A DNA stretch of 64,000 nucleotides from Caprella mutica (GCA_947561585.1 CANNZV010001053.1:97910-161909), one strand, 5' to 3'. Shown: positions 31,771-43,745, numbered from the stretch's first letter. Made by a program: numbers and translations. The notes: generated by a model from the sequence alone, not told the origin.

Positions 31771-34556
31771 ATGTCAAATAAAAATAAAAGATCACAGAGT
31801 CGCAAATATACCGAAAATGATGTTTTGGAAGCAGTTGCCTCTGTTGAAAGTGACGTATAGAGTTGCTTCCAGTAAATATGGAATCCCAATATCTTCGCTT
31901 TGTGACCGACTGAAGAAACGAGTCCCTTTAACTCCATCAAAAGGAGGTAAGTAACGAATCTCCTTATTCAAAATCAATACAATTTATTTGAAATCAACAC
32001 TTTTCTGATCCTTACTGAAGATATAATCCTTCAATTCCAGTGGATGTCTTTAATAAGATTTATGATAACAATTTTCAGGTCCAATAACATATTTGTCTCC
32101 GGATCAAGAACAAAGACTTTAAGACTGGGCAATGTCAATGGCAGAAATTGGTTATGGTGTGTCTCAGCAGTACATTCCATCTGTAGTCAAAGATCTGCTA
32201 GACAAAGCAGAGAATGCCGGATATGTAATTCCACCCGAAAAGAAATTTGCCAACAACACCCCCAGTAAAAATTGGGTTGCTAGATTTATAGCTAGACATC
32301 CAGAAATCTCTCTTCGTAAACCTGAAAACCTAGGTTTTCAACGAACTCATATTACAGAAGACCGTATCAGGGAATGGTTCAAATAACTTGAGGATTTTCT
32401 CATTAAGGAGCACGGTTTAGTGGCGGCTGAATTCCTCGGGTGTAGGTCATGAGCCCCCCTAGGTCATAAGCCCCCCCTAGGTCAAGAGCCCCCCCGGTCA
32501 CGAGCCCCCCTGTTTTTAAATCCTGATTTACCTATATTATTTAATCCTTATTGACACTTTTGAAGTTCATTACTGATTAGACATAAAATATATGTATATC
32601 GGGGGGCGTGCCGCCCCCCGAACCCCCCTGCCAGGTCATTAAACAATCATGAAGTGTGCAGTACAACAATCTAGCGGATACAACAAACTATATTAGCAAC
32701 TCTCAGTTATTTCTATCTAAGTAGTTCTTCATTTGTTTAACTAGGTAAATAAGGATTATAAAAACATGGAGGGGGGCTCTTGACCGTACCCCGAATTCCT
32801 CACACTTGAAAACGGAGCCAGAATTTTCAATTTGGATGAGAGTGGTATGCCTCTACAAGGAACAAACCATAGACTGTCAGTTATGGCTCTAAAAGAAAGT
32901 AAGAATGTGTACAGAATTACCTCTGACACTAAAGAGCAGGTCACTGTGTTGACTTGTGTATCGGCAGATGGTAATTTGGAGAATCCCTTGGTAGTTTTCC
33001 CTGGCAAAAGAACTCCAAATTATAATTTTGGGAACATAGACCCCTCAAACTATTCTCTCGGATTCTCTGCCAATGGATGGATGGATGCTCACGTATTCTT
33101 CACTTGGTTGTCTTCAGTTTTCTATCCTGCAGTAAAAGACAAGCTTAGATTTCCAATTCTTGTTTTTCTTGACGGTCATACGTCTCATATTAATATATCT
33201 ATTGCAGACTTTTGCCGGGAACGTGATATTATTCTTTTTTGCTTTCCTGCACATGCGAGCCATGTCTTGCAGCCACTTAATGTGTCTGTATTTGGGCCAC
33301 TAAAGAAGAAGTGGAACAAAGCTATCGACAATTTCAGATTGATCCACAGGGTTTCGATCACTCTGTCCCATTTCTTCCATGTATTTGACCCCTCATGGCA
33401 GGCAACTGTTGCTCTAAATGGAAATGTTATTTCTGGATTTAGAGCATGTGGTCTGGTACCATTCGATGTTGAGAATGTCAAATTCGATAAATTAATTGAC
33501 AAAAATGCTCAACGCAAATTTGAAGAGAAGCAAGTATGAGCTACTTCAGGATCTCAAACGAATGCTTACGAACGCTTGGGTGCTATAAAACTCTTCCAAC
33601 TCTTCGAAAGTAAGTTGACACCTGATATGAAACTTCATTTCAAAAGCGCCTTCAGGAGAATTATGACCTCAAAGATAAAACTCCTAAAGGTATTCTTTGG
33701 AGTTTCTATAAAGAAGCCAAATCTTTCATCGGTAAAATGGATAATTTGATGGACGATCAATTACTAAGAAGACAATTAATGAACTGTAATGATTAAATTG
33801 CAGTTGATGTTGAAGAAATTCCAGTTGCATTCAACACAACTGAAAAACAAGCTGGACCCTCCGGAAGCAATGAAGCTGATGAATTGCCTACCATGAATCC
33901 AAATAATTCTGCTCAACATGTGACTGAAAGTTCTCTTGATACACGAAACGATGAAGCCGGTCCATCTAGACTACTACCGTCACCAAATGCTGATGCACCA
34001 TCATATGATCTATTTGAATTTTCACCTTTCAAAGCGTACCTTTTTGCCGATCATGATCGGCAAAAAGTCAACTTCGTTGAAACCGAAGACTCCTCCGTCA
34101 TTTACAGGCAAAGATTATCATGAATACTTGAGAAAAACACAGAGGGAAAAGGAGAAGATACTAGAAGAAAAAGAAAGAAAGAAGACCGAGAGAGAGGCTA
34201 AGAAGGTACTAAAAGAGAAATCAAAAATTGAAAAGGAAAATCAAAAAGGAAAGAAACGAGCACGTCAGAAAGTGATGATGATGATGTTAACGACGACGAA
34301 GGGGAAATCACCTTTATAGAGAGCGATTCAAATGTCGAGGAAGAGTTTGAAAACAATTGTGCAGCATGCCTTGGGGGATAACACAAGGTGGATTGGGTGT
34401 AATCGTTGCCCCAGATGGTACCATAAAGGCTGTTTGTCAGAAGAGGTTGAACAAATGAATGATGATCAGCTGAAAGAATTTAATTTCATTTGCAATATTT
34501 GCACTAAAATTCTCAAGGGAATTGAAAACAGAAAGAAAAAGACATGTGGTTCGTAA
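31771..34556 (+). pseudogene. T1 transposase: psq-type HTH + DDE (pogo/jerky) + PHD finger, broken
   Basis: Start MSNKNKRSQSRKYTENDVLE opens an HTH (…VASSKYGIPISSLCDRLKKR) after a frameshift near 31855. A GT-AG intron (about 31946-32079) leads to the second exon. A TAA at about 32121 and another after EWFK break it, and a MITE (32438-32792) interrupts AAEFL. The DDE core 32832-33539 shows NLDESGMPL, FLDGHTSHI and SHVLQPLNVSVFGPLK. In relatives the last motif is QPLDV, so the third catalytic Asp is Asn here. After further stops and shifts come a lysine/glutamate coiled region (about 34100-34300) and a C-terminal PHD finger: CAAC, WIGCNRC, WYHKGC, FICNIC. It once encoded a cut-and-paste transposase; it cannot now. 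Confidence 0.85.
32438..32792. mobile_element. GC-rich MITE with 9-bp target duplication (MULE-like?) inside the T1 transposase gene
   Basis: Ends GGGTGTAGGTCATGAGC and, inverted, GGGGTACGGTCAAGAGC. Flanked by perfect GAATTCCTC at 32429-32437 and 32793-32801. GGTCANGAGCCCCCC is tandemly repeated four times at the left, and a GGGGGGCGTGCCGCCCCCC palindrome lies at 32600. Nine-base duplications are typical of Mutator-like elements. Excision on paper restores the T1 frame across the site. Confidence 0.85.
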
Positions 34557-34947
34557 AATATAGGATGTATTGACTGAAGTCACTAAAGAGATATTGAAGT
34601 GTAAGGCTCTTATCACAAAGGATCGGATGTCGTGGATTTTGTTATGTTATCTTTACAGTATTACTAATCTTGTTAAAACGGAGAGAGATTTAAATATAAG
34701 TTTTTTTTTCTTGAATCAATAGCTACATAGGTAGTCGTCATTATTTTTTCTACCATAGGAATGTGATATTACAATGTAATGTAAAAAAATATACTTTCAG
34801 AATACTTTCTTATTTTGAGTTACCTATTCAAAATTCCTCTGTTGTAAAATGAGTCCATTTCTCATTTAAAATAGGTACATATTCATTATAATTGAATACA
34901 GTACACTTCTCTATATTTCGTCATATAAAATTAGTGTAAAACACTAG
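34557..34947. other. T1 3' region, non-coding
   Basis: AT-rich sequence between the PHD-finger frame and the inferred T2 insertion point; no coding signal seen. Confidence 0.4.
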
Positions 34948-35619
34948 TAGTGAACCAATTACCGGATGGAAATTATAGCGCCTCTCTTTGGAAGCCAAGA
35001 ACTCGACACCTAAGAACCACCTGACACGATCTCTCGTTTACAACTGTTCAGAGGGAATTTTACTTCACGAATATTTTCGGTGCTATCTGGAAAACCCGCT
35101 AGATATTTAATAATAATAATTTCATTTCGGAATTGTAAAAAAGTTAGTTTTTGGATTATTACCGGAAAGTTTACCGGAATTTTTGTATTAATCGGACGTT
35201 TTCGTAATATATTTACAAATACTGAACAGTTTCGTATAATTTTTGACAGATTACCGAATGACAATAAAACTCATTTTAAACTATGAATAAATGTATCAAT
35301 ACGACAACATGCCTCTTAAATCAAATAAATACTAATCCTTTATTAATTAGAGTAGAAAAATACTCATAAATGCAGTGACAATGGAGATATATCACAGATC
35401 ATTTCTCATCACATGTGAACTAAAAAATATTTAATCAGTTTCCTTAACTTAAGTTTCACAGCAAGTCCAATGTAGGAATACCTATATAGTATTTATATTT
35501 ATATACGGTTTTAACACAACTCAAATAATAAATTCTAACAAAATAAAGTTAACTTCCTTATAGCTAATAATGTAAGTAGGTAATCAATTGTGAATTATTT
35601 GAAATGGTATCATGATCAT

Positions 35620-37981
35620 TTATTTTTTCTTTGCATTTTTAGATTTATTTCTCTCGCATCGCTTACAGTAGAACTGAAAATCATCCAGCTCTTCTTCAGT
35701 CATCTCACAGACTTCGTCAGATATGCATTCTTTATGGAACCAAAGACTGCATTTGACATCTGAGCATCCAATCCATGCTTCACCATTGTCATTCCACCCC
35801 TCCTTTCCCAGACACGCATGACACACGTCCATATCTTCCTGATTGAGAGAATCGTCATCAAAAACCAAATCATCATCTTCTTCACTCACTTCTGGAAGTT
35901 TCTTTTTCTTAGTACCTTGTAGATTTACCTTCTCTCAACCTTTTCCTTCCTTCCTTTTCTTCTTGAGCTTTTTGTTTATCTGCTTGCTGCTTCCTTAGCA
36001 TATCATTCAAAGCTTTTCCTGACACAGCAGGAGGAATCTTGGATTTCGTTTTCTGAACTTTCCTGGTGATTATAACAGTGTCAGCAATCTTCAGATAGTC
36101 TTTGAAAGGAGAATGGGCCCAATTATCAAACAATTTAGAAGTAGATGGACCATTAGTGACAGAAGAGATATTGGCAGAAGATGATGATTGGTTGAAAGCA
36201 TCTCTTGATACGGATGTTCTAGGAATTGCAGCTTGCGTTGTTAGTGAAGTCTCAGCTTCACTCACTGAAGAAACATTTAGCAGTGCATTTGATACACGCT
36301 CATGAGATGATCTTACAGGTGTAGATGAACGGACAGGAGTCTGAATTCCAAGTTCTACATTAGATTCTTCTCCTGTATTCAACTCTTTTACTACATTCTG
36401 CTCTTTGGAATAACCAGTAACAAGCAGTCTGTGACCTCTCTCATAAAATTTCCATAGCATTCCCAAAGGAGTATCATCGGAAATGTCGTATCCATTTTCA
36501 AGCCGTCAAACAAACCGTTCTGTAGTGTCACTTGTGAGACAATCCTCAAACAACTGCATCATCCTTAACATCCCAACCTTTTCATTTTGATCAAATCCAT
36601 TTTTTGAAATTGGTTCGTTCTTAGGTGGTTGAATCAGTCTATCATATGCAACAGCATTTGGCTGAAATGGCAGTAATCCACATCTTCTGAAGCCAGAACG
36701 AATATTCTGAGGGGATTCTACGGCTCTCTTCCAGGCACTTTCAAAGACAGGGAAAAAATGGGTCCTTGACATGGAAAGCCCTTTATATTTCTTCGTGAAA
36801 TCGTCTAAACTGCCGTTCCAGAACTTTTTCAGTGGCCCGTAGACTGAAACGTCAAGAGGCTGGAGGATATGACTTGCGTGTGGAGGAAAACAATAGAGAA
36901 TGATGCTCCTCTCCCTACAGTAATCACTTACTGCCACATTGATATGGCTAGTATGGCTGTCCATAAAAACAATGATGGGGAAGGCAACTTTGTCTACAAT
37001 GCTTGGATAAAAATGATTAACAAGCCAGCTGAAGAAGTTGTCAGCAGACATCCATCCGTTGGGTGAGGCTCCAACAATAAAATCGTCCTCATTCACCCCG
37101 TCGAAATTGAATTTTGGGTTTCTTCCTGGGTAGAGAACATATGGTTTTGAGAGGACACCATCGGCAGATGCACAACCTAGCACAGTTACCTGCTCTCTTG
37201 TGTCAGGGGCAATCTTATAAACGTTCTTTGCCCCCCTTGTTGTGATGAGACGCAATTTTCCGTTGGTGCCTGCAAGAGGAAATCCACTTTCATCCAAGTT
37301 AAATACCCTGCTGGCATTCTCTTCTGTAAAGAAGTCTCTCGCTACAATTTTATGCTCCTCCAACAAGTATTTTTCCAACGAATCAAACCAGTTTCTTATG
37401 AGTTTCTCCGATGTACATTCGTTGGTAACCCAATGTCTCTGGCATGCGTGCTGTCAGTTCAGGCCATCTCTTAATGAAACGGTACACTCAGAAGAGACTG
37501 GGTTTGTTGTCCACAAACTTCATTTCAGGGGGATCACCTCCAACTGCAATTACTGCTTCTCTATATTTATCCAATACAGATTTAACCACCAGAGGAATGT
37601 CTTTCTTTGCCACTCCGTACCCTATTATTGCACTCTCCTGTATCCAATTACAAAGACGCTCCTCATGATTAGAAGTTAATGCTGAACGGGGACCTGAAAA
37701 AAAATAGTATTTCTTGTATGTAATAGATCGAGTACATGTCACATGTTAATCATGATTGGTCTGAAAAGATATTGAATATTCATATACAATTATGTACTCA
37801 CCTGGCCGATTTTTCCCATCAGAATACTTTCGCCTACATTTGTCATTAAGAGTAGATATGGGAATACCATATTTTTCGTTTGCCTCTTTATAGGTCATGC
37901 CATCTTTAATTGCAGCGATTGCTGCTAACAATGTGGTTTGATCATAGTTTTTTTTTTCTTATTTTTCTTCACAGAAGGCAT
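35620..37981 (-). pseudogene. T2 transposase: psq-type HTH + DDE (pogo/jerky) + PHD finger, broken
   Basis: Starts at 37981 (MPSVKKNKKK), with a one-base slip in a poly-A run. The HTH is LLAAIAAIKDG…YKEANEKYGIPISTLNDKCR. The intron donor CCAG|GTGAGT (about 37801) and acceptor (about 37695) match T1's intron position. A Trp-to-TGA stop (about 37490) and a frameshift near 37405 follow. The DDE core 37378-36506 retains all three acidic motifs: NLDESGFPL, FMDSHTSHI and LQPLDVSVYGPLK. A TGA at 36506 interrupts the linker, which continues to 35909 with Ser/Thr-rich and Lys/Glu-rich parts. The PHD finger (35889-35620) has CHAC, WIGC…C, WFHKEC and FYCKRC. T2's catalytic residues survive, but the reading frame does not. 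Confidence 0.86.
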
Positions 37982-38438
37982 GATTATAATTATGATTAAA
38001 TGTGCAATGAATTCTGTTAGGAAAGTAAAAAAATATTTATGATTTATAACAAGAGTAGCTAGTACCAATGTAGGTACCTATAAGCTAATATATAATGAAT
38101 TATGTTAAATATCAATACATATCTTGCATTGTAAACAGTTATAAGTTAGATTTAGAGTACTTACAACTAATTAAGTAATATATACGCTTCGATTTAGTAT
38201 ATGTAAACGTCTTCCGGCAATCATATAATATATATCCGAATATTACGTCAAGTATTTCCAATTGACGGATGTAAATTTTGTATTATTCGGTAATAGTAAA
38301 TGCACCTTTAAAAGTATCAGATACCGGATGATCTTTTCGTAATAAATTGACAATAACAGCAACAAAATAGCACTTGTACATACGTACGATGATGCACTTT
38401 TCACATCTGGCATTTCTGAGCTGTCATGGCGCCGCATG

Positions 38439-38655
38439 CCAAGTAAAATAGTATGTCTCATAAACTCACCATTTGTCTCTCCAAAATTCAACAAATTCTC
38501 TCCAAAATTATCAAATTTTCATAAATTCTCTCCAAAATAACATTGTAGCATAGGAGAAAAATAGATATAACTCGCCATTTGCAATTGAAGGGCTCAAAAT
38601 AACTGTCACAAACTCGCCATTAAAATGGCGAGTTTGGACATGCTTTATTACTTGG
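38439..38655 (-). mobile_element. CCAAGTAA-family MITE, copy 3 (217 bp, reverse orientation)
   Basis: Reverse complement of the copies at 6663 and 7572 throughout, with both ends intact (CCAAGTAAAATAGTATGTCT … GCTTTATTACTTGG). Flanks GCCGCATG and TATGTAAA do not match, so the duplication is lost. It lies in the 5' region of T2. Confidence 0.85.
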
Positions 38656-38920
38656 TATGTAAACAAACAAAGTTGAGACTTGAGAGTCAAAAATTTTGCT
38701 TGTGCTTACTGAGAGATCATCAAATTTGTGGATGAGAATTATTTTATTTTTTATTTCAAAATTTTAATGAGCGAGTATATATTTTTCATGCAGAATGTGT
38801 AATTAGCACCGAACACAACACTTTAGAAGCAACAACACCTTCCTATCACCAACAGATATCTGAACTGATTTGTTTTAAATTCTTTATCCGGTAATTTGTA
38901 AATTCCGGTAATTTAAAGTA

Positions 38921-38951
38921 TTAGGGTAGTTAAATATTAACTACCCTAAGT
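38921..38951. repeat. Palindrome at the T1/T2 junction
   Basis: TTAGGGTAGTTAA and TTAACTACCCTAA face each other across ATA. GGGTAGT is also the start of the T1 terminal repeat, so this could be the scar of another element end. Confidence 0.6.
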
Positions 38952-39279
38952 TAATATTTAATGGGTGTTCGAGCATTGGGTTCCCAATTGAGTTCTGTTC
39001 GATAGTACAGTGTTTGGTAACATAGATCTGTTCGAGAGCATGATTTTTACTGAAGTTCTGTTCGATGATGTGGGAAAATAGTTGTAAAAATATAACAACT
39101 TTATTTCAAGCCCGAACAAAAAATAGCAGTACAATAATATTTACCATCAATATTTAGCTGCGGCAACTATCGAAGAATCAGAAATTGTAAACAGATAGCT
39201 TTTAAATTCGGTAGAGAGCAGTTGAGTGGAGAAATGCTATAGGTGGTCAATTTTGTTCGACGGATGGGTGACTACCCTA

Positions 39280-40680
39280 CCTAAACATAGGAATTAATTA
39301 GAAAATTGTCACCGGATAATTCAGGAGACTAATTTCAAAGCCTCAATAGTCGCCAGATAAACGTCACAACTTCATGCATCTTTTGCAGACTGGTATATGT
39401 TTTACTTCTTGAAGTTGATAATAACTCAATAAGTTCTAGAGAGTAGGTACCTACAGAATAACTTACAATCAGAAATCCTCATATATATTCTAACATTGAT
39501 GAATGGGTATAGGCTAACTACCTAGGTAGTTTTATTTAGATTTAGGCTGAAACCAATTACAAGAAGTGATGTGTCAAGAGTGATTGATTAGGTTGAATAT
39601 TATTTTTGGATTTTATGGGTGGGTGCCGATTCAACATGCTTTTACTTAGGTATATTTTCCTATCCTAGAAAGTTACAGTTAACTGCCTTTTGCTAATGAA
39701 TCAGCTGAAAAGTATATACTATGCGTTAATAAAATTATTTATCTCTCACCTGTATTATTCCACATTTTGATTAAAATATATTGCTAATTACTCCGAAGTG
39801 TCAGCTGGCTCGAACAAATTTGGAATTGTGGCGCGAAGGAGAGGGACTGCAATGGTAATTAAAAGTTACCCTAAAGTCTGTTTTAAAATACCCTGAATGA
39901 TATAGAATAAGATAAATTACAATTTCCAAATAAAATTATTGTTAATATAAACAAATTGTACTGAGTTATAAATAAAAATGAATATAATTAAACTAAAGAA
40001 ATGTTTGAGAGTACAGTGAATCATACTTGAATAGAATATTGAAAATGATATAGCTCATCTTCTTCTTCTCCATGGGGAGGATGTAAGCAGGGTACAGAAA
40101 CATAAACGGGTATAGTACCTAGTAGACGACACAAAAATTATGACGTCACCACCACAACACATTCCTTGTTTGTGACCGAGCCGCTTATAATTCCTCGTAT
40201 TTGCATGTTAATATCGAGAAGTTTGAAGTCATTTTATAAGGGTTTCGTGCAAAAGAAAAGCGAAAATGGCGATTGAACATTAAAGTTGAATATATAGATA
40301 TAGACCCTAATTCAGGTGTGTTTTTATTGTTTATTTCTTTAACTTATCTATAAAAATAGGGTCTTGAAAATATGCTACCTAGGAGCCTAAACTAGTGCTA
40401 GTTAACTGCTAAATTATAGTTCCTATGAATAACAAATAAGGAAAAAAAATAATGAAAATACAATTTAACCAATGTCTAGTTAGTTAATTATTGATAAGAA
40501 AAAAATAGAATTTAGAAGTGACTAAATTTAAATAGGTTTTCCCATGTTTCAAAGTGTGGTCAGAGTCGCCATTTCCAGTCACCCGGTGGTCACGTCAAAC
40601 TGTAGATTCGATCAGCTGATTACCATACCCATGAATTAAATAAATTCATGACCATACCCTATGTTACTGTATCCTGGATG
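39280..40680. other. Intergenic with repeat fragments
   Basis: A truncated CCAGTCTG-family piece ends CTTTTGCAGACTGG near 39393. A solo CCATGTTTCAAAGTGTGG end (family of 7259-7557) starts at 40542. No gene seen. Confidence 0.45.
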
Positions 40681-40697
40681 TAAGTAATGGCTGAACA

Positions 40698-40741
40698 GGG
40701 TACGCTCAAGACCGGAGGGGGGGGGGGTATGACCTACACCC
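40698..40741. mobile_element. Minimal (44-bp) derivative of the MITE at 32438-32792
   Basis: GGGTACGCTCAAG and TATGACCTACACCC match the two ends of the 355-bp element, with only a short G-run between. Flanks GGCTGAACA and GGCTGATCT agree at 7 of 9 positions, as expected for an aged 9-bp duplication. Confidence 0.55.
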
Positions 40742-40884
40742 GGCTGATCTATACCTATACGGCTATACCATGTGCGATTATACCAAGAGTTATTGATAAA
40801 GTGTATAAAACTAACAGCGATACTAAATTCAAAACCTCAAAGAATTCGAGTTTCATGAAAAATAGAAAACGGAGCAAATTTTGA

Positions 40885-42490
40885 ATTTCATTTTGTCTTC
40901 TCCATTTCTTATATTTCTAAACACTTCATTTATGGATGATTTTATTAGCAAAATGATTATTATTGCTTTATCAAATACCCATGAACTACCTAGATAAAAG
41001 ATATCTAATTTCAACGAGATTAATGTTTAATGAAAATTTTCATTAATGTGCGTATAAAATTTACTGTAATCTTGTAACTTTGAAAAAATAATTTTAAATT
41101 AATTTATTAGCAGGTTCCTGATAAACTGCCTCAAAAAGCTCTATAATTGTAGTTAACCATTTTTCAAAATTGCATTAAAATAATAGTTCTGAAAATGGCG
41201 TTAAAATAATAGTATTGAAAATTGCGTTTAAATAATAGTTCTGAAAATTGCGTTAAAATTAACTAAGACAAAAAAAGGAATATTGAGGGTAAACTAATAT
41301 ATCAGAAGATATGATATTACATATGACATTGATATGATTATTAGAAATATAAAATATTGAGAAACTGTTTGGGATAAATTGTATAATGTCCTTTTAGGTA
41401 TAACAATTTATTTCAATTAAATTTTAAAAAATGTATTACAATAAATGTAGAATCATGGATGGTATATTATTTATGGTATTTCAGACAAATACACTTGATC
41501 AACTGAACACTATAAATTAATTTACAGTTTCTAAAATAATGAAAAATAATTAAAAAATAACATTCATACTATAATAATACAGCAAAGATAATTTGAGATT
41601 TCTATCTAAGTTTTAAATACTTAAGAATTATCACATGATATACTATGGTGAACAAATTTATACAACTATACAATATACAGTAATGTGCAAGTTGCAACCT
41701 TCCAAAAAGATATAATAATGAATGTCTTGCCGAGCATATGTCCCAAGGCTACAACAAATATACTAATTTACAAAATCAGTGTCAATGGTAAATTTTCCTA
41801 ATAATTTATTTGGTTATAGTACATTTTTATACTTTCAAACAACAGTCCAAATAAATAAATTACCTACTTAATCTCATTCCCACATAAGAGGAAAAAAACC
41901 CTCCACTCTCCATACATCAATCACCTTCATCAGCAGTGATGGTGTCATATTAATTAATGGCTAGTCCGGATAAGTGCAGTAATTTCTTGCATATGTGCTG
42001 TTAAAAATTACTCTTATTCTACTTACTACTGTGTTTCAAGCTAGTATATAGAGAATATTTTCTGCTATCAGAATTCTGCAAACTATAAGTGACCATTTTC
42101 GGATTTTACGTGAATTAAGATATTTAATTCTATGTTTGTGCAATTTTATGTGATATAATTGAATTTTTTATTAGATTTTTCAATCGTAAATACTTTTACA
42201 CTAAAAATGCCTATATACGGTAAATTCAAAGATATTTAATAAAAGTAAATTTTAGATGTATTATAGTGTGATTGCTGTTGTTCTTCTAAAGGGAAATATG
42301 AATAAATATGATAATTTAATGCATTAATATATTTGAACAACCATAAGATACTTGGCAGAATTACAATTACCATCCTTCGTTAGTAGAACATATGTGATTT
42401 CTCAGTTATAATAATTTATTAATCACTGTAAAATGATTGTCAATTTTTTCTTGTCCCAATCAGCTCCTCTGACTTACTCCTGAGAATCAC
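40885..42490. other. AT-rich region downstream of the NUAK gene
   Basis: No coding frame or bounded repeat seen, apart from a short GCGTTAAAATAATAGT-type direct repeat near 41170-41260. Part may be NUAK 3' UTR. Confidence 0.4.
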
Positions 42491-42493
42491 ATA

Positions 42494-42611
42494 TCAGTCA
42501 GGTCTGCTAAAGTACATTCTTGGCGCGGGTTTCAGCATGCTCTTCAACTTCAGAATCTGCTGACTATAGACGCTCTGGGTACCCCAGTAACGAGATGTTG
42601 GCACTCCTGAT
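42494..42611 (-). CDS. Candidate alternative terminal exon of NUAK (distal)
   Basis: Encodes VPTSRYWGTQSVYSQQILKL and on to KPAPRMYFSRPD, ending at TGA 42494-42496. With acceptor GGTAG|A (from 42611) it continues the 3.7-kb exon in frame. With the better acceptor GATCAG|GA (from 42609) it continues exon 50521-50611 in frame, skipping the giant exon. Both are phase-compatible; neither is proven. Confidence 0.5.
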
Positions 42612-43745
42612 CTACCACGAACAGGTCATTAAAATGATATTGAAACTTTTTGAAAAATATCATTTGATATTCAGAACAATAAATCAATCTAATGTAGCTA
42701 CCCACATAAATTCAAGAACATGTTTATCATTATGGAAAGTGGAAAATAGTTATTCTGATCGTAAAATTATTAATAAAACTTAATTATTTTTAATTAGCCT
42801 GAATTCCTTTTAATAATTATGGAAAAATATTTCAAATACCGTTTATAGGTAATGTAGATATGCTTAGCATATGAAAAATGAAAAACCATACGGCAAATAA
42901 TAGTTAGACGCTCCTAAAGTTTAACCAAAATAAAATGTTGAATGATTTAAAATGCTAGTAGTTGATTGCCAATTAAAATTCATTAGAAGCTTACTTTAAT
43001 GGTGCTAAAAGAAACAAGCCAAACTGTCAGCAGTTGCATGATAGCCTGTCGTCGTCGTTTTCTATAACGATGTTGTAGCCAAGAATTTCAGTTGATTCAA
43101 ATTTACAGATGTAGAAAATCCTCCTCGTTTCTAAGTTTACACTCCTGTTAATCCACAGAAGAGTACACCTTCCGAATGAGGCTTAGTCTTTCGTTATTTT
43201 CTGGGCAAATGAAACAAAGCATATTAGGCACTTAGCAAATAAATAACAAGGGCACTCGAAAATAAACATGATGAAAAATTTCGAATTTGTTATAACTATA
43301 ACACGTAGTTTTCAATTCCCGTTATTATTTCATCTTATAATTGCTGCAAATCTCTCCATATTAATGCAAAAACTTTCATATCACTTGAAAATAATGATTC
43401 TTAAGACAAAAGAATTAAAATAATATTGCGTAGGTACCTACAAGAAGACGTGTCTCATAAGTAGAAATCAGAGTCCAAGGATTATACTCATGAGGTATAC
43501 TGTGAATATAATACTTTATCACCTTGTGAGGTACAATTTACAAATAGCTACTAGTTGCGGCTTACGTTTTAAAAAATAATAAAAGAACGATTAGTCCACT
43601 ATAATTAACATATAATTTACATCTATAAAAAGCTTAAATTTAGCAAGGGTGTTTTAGAATTAATTTCTGAATATTAAGGACCTAGGCTGTTAAGTAGAAC
43701 AGTTTAACATGGATGGTCTCGTAGTCAAGCAGATGATAAGATTAA

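Larger units (their letters stand above)
34950..38918 (-). mobile_element. Pogo-like transposon T2, inserted in T1 in reverse orientation
   Basis: Boundaries inferred from TA dinucleotides (34948-34949, 38919-38920) and from matching ATTACCGGA words just inside both ends. TTACCGGA-like words recur near 34960, 35160, 35175, 38320, 38886 and 38907. Without the MITE at 38439-38655 it is about 3.75 kb, close to the reconstructed T1 length. The terminal repeats themselves are weak, so the exact ends are uncertain. Confidence 0.55.
31230..39277 (+). mobile_element. Pogo-like transposon T1, interrupted by a second one (T2)
   Basis: Terminal inverted repeats at 31230-31255 (GAGTAGTCACCCATCCGTCG + AACAAA) and 39252-39277 match at 25 of 26 bases and adjoin TA on both sides, the pogo/Tc1 target duplication. 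Both ends carry repeated TGTTCG words. The block holds two transposase genes in opposite orientation. Removing T2 (about 34950-38918) and the small insertion at 32438-32792 leaves about 3.7 kb, a length that suits one element. I infer that T2 inserted near the 3' end of T1. Confidence 0.72.

Noticed and set aside
36102..37066. Plus-strand frames inside the T2 transposase region
   Set aside because: Antisense of the clearly recognisable minus-strand DDE and linker regions.
40687..40884. 65-codon frame starting MAEQGTLKTGGGGG
   Set aside because: Runs across the 44-bp MITE derivative; no homology or splice context.
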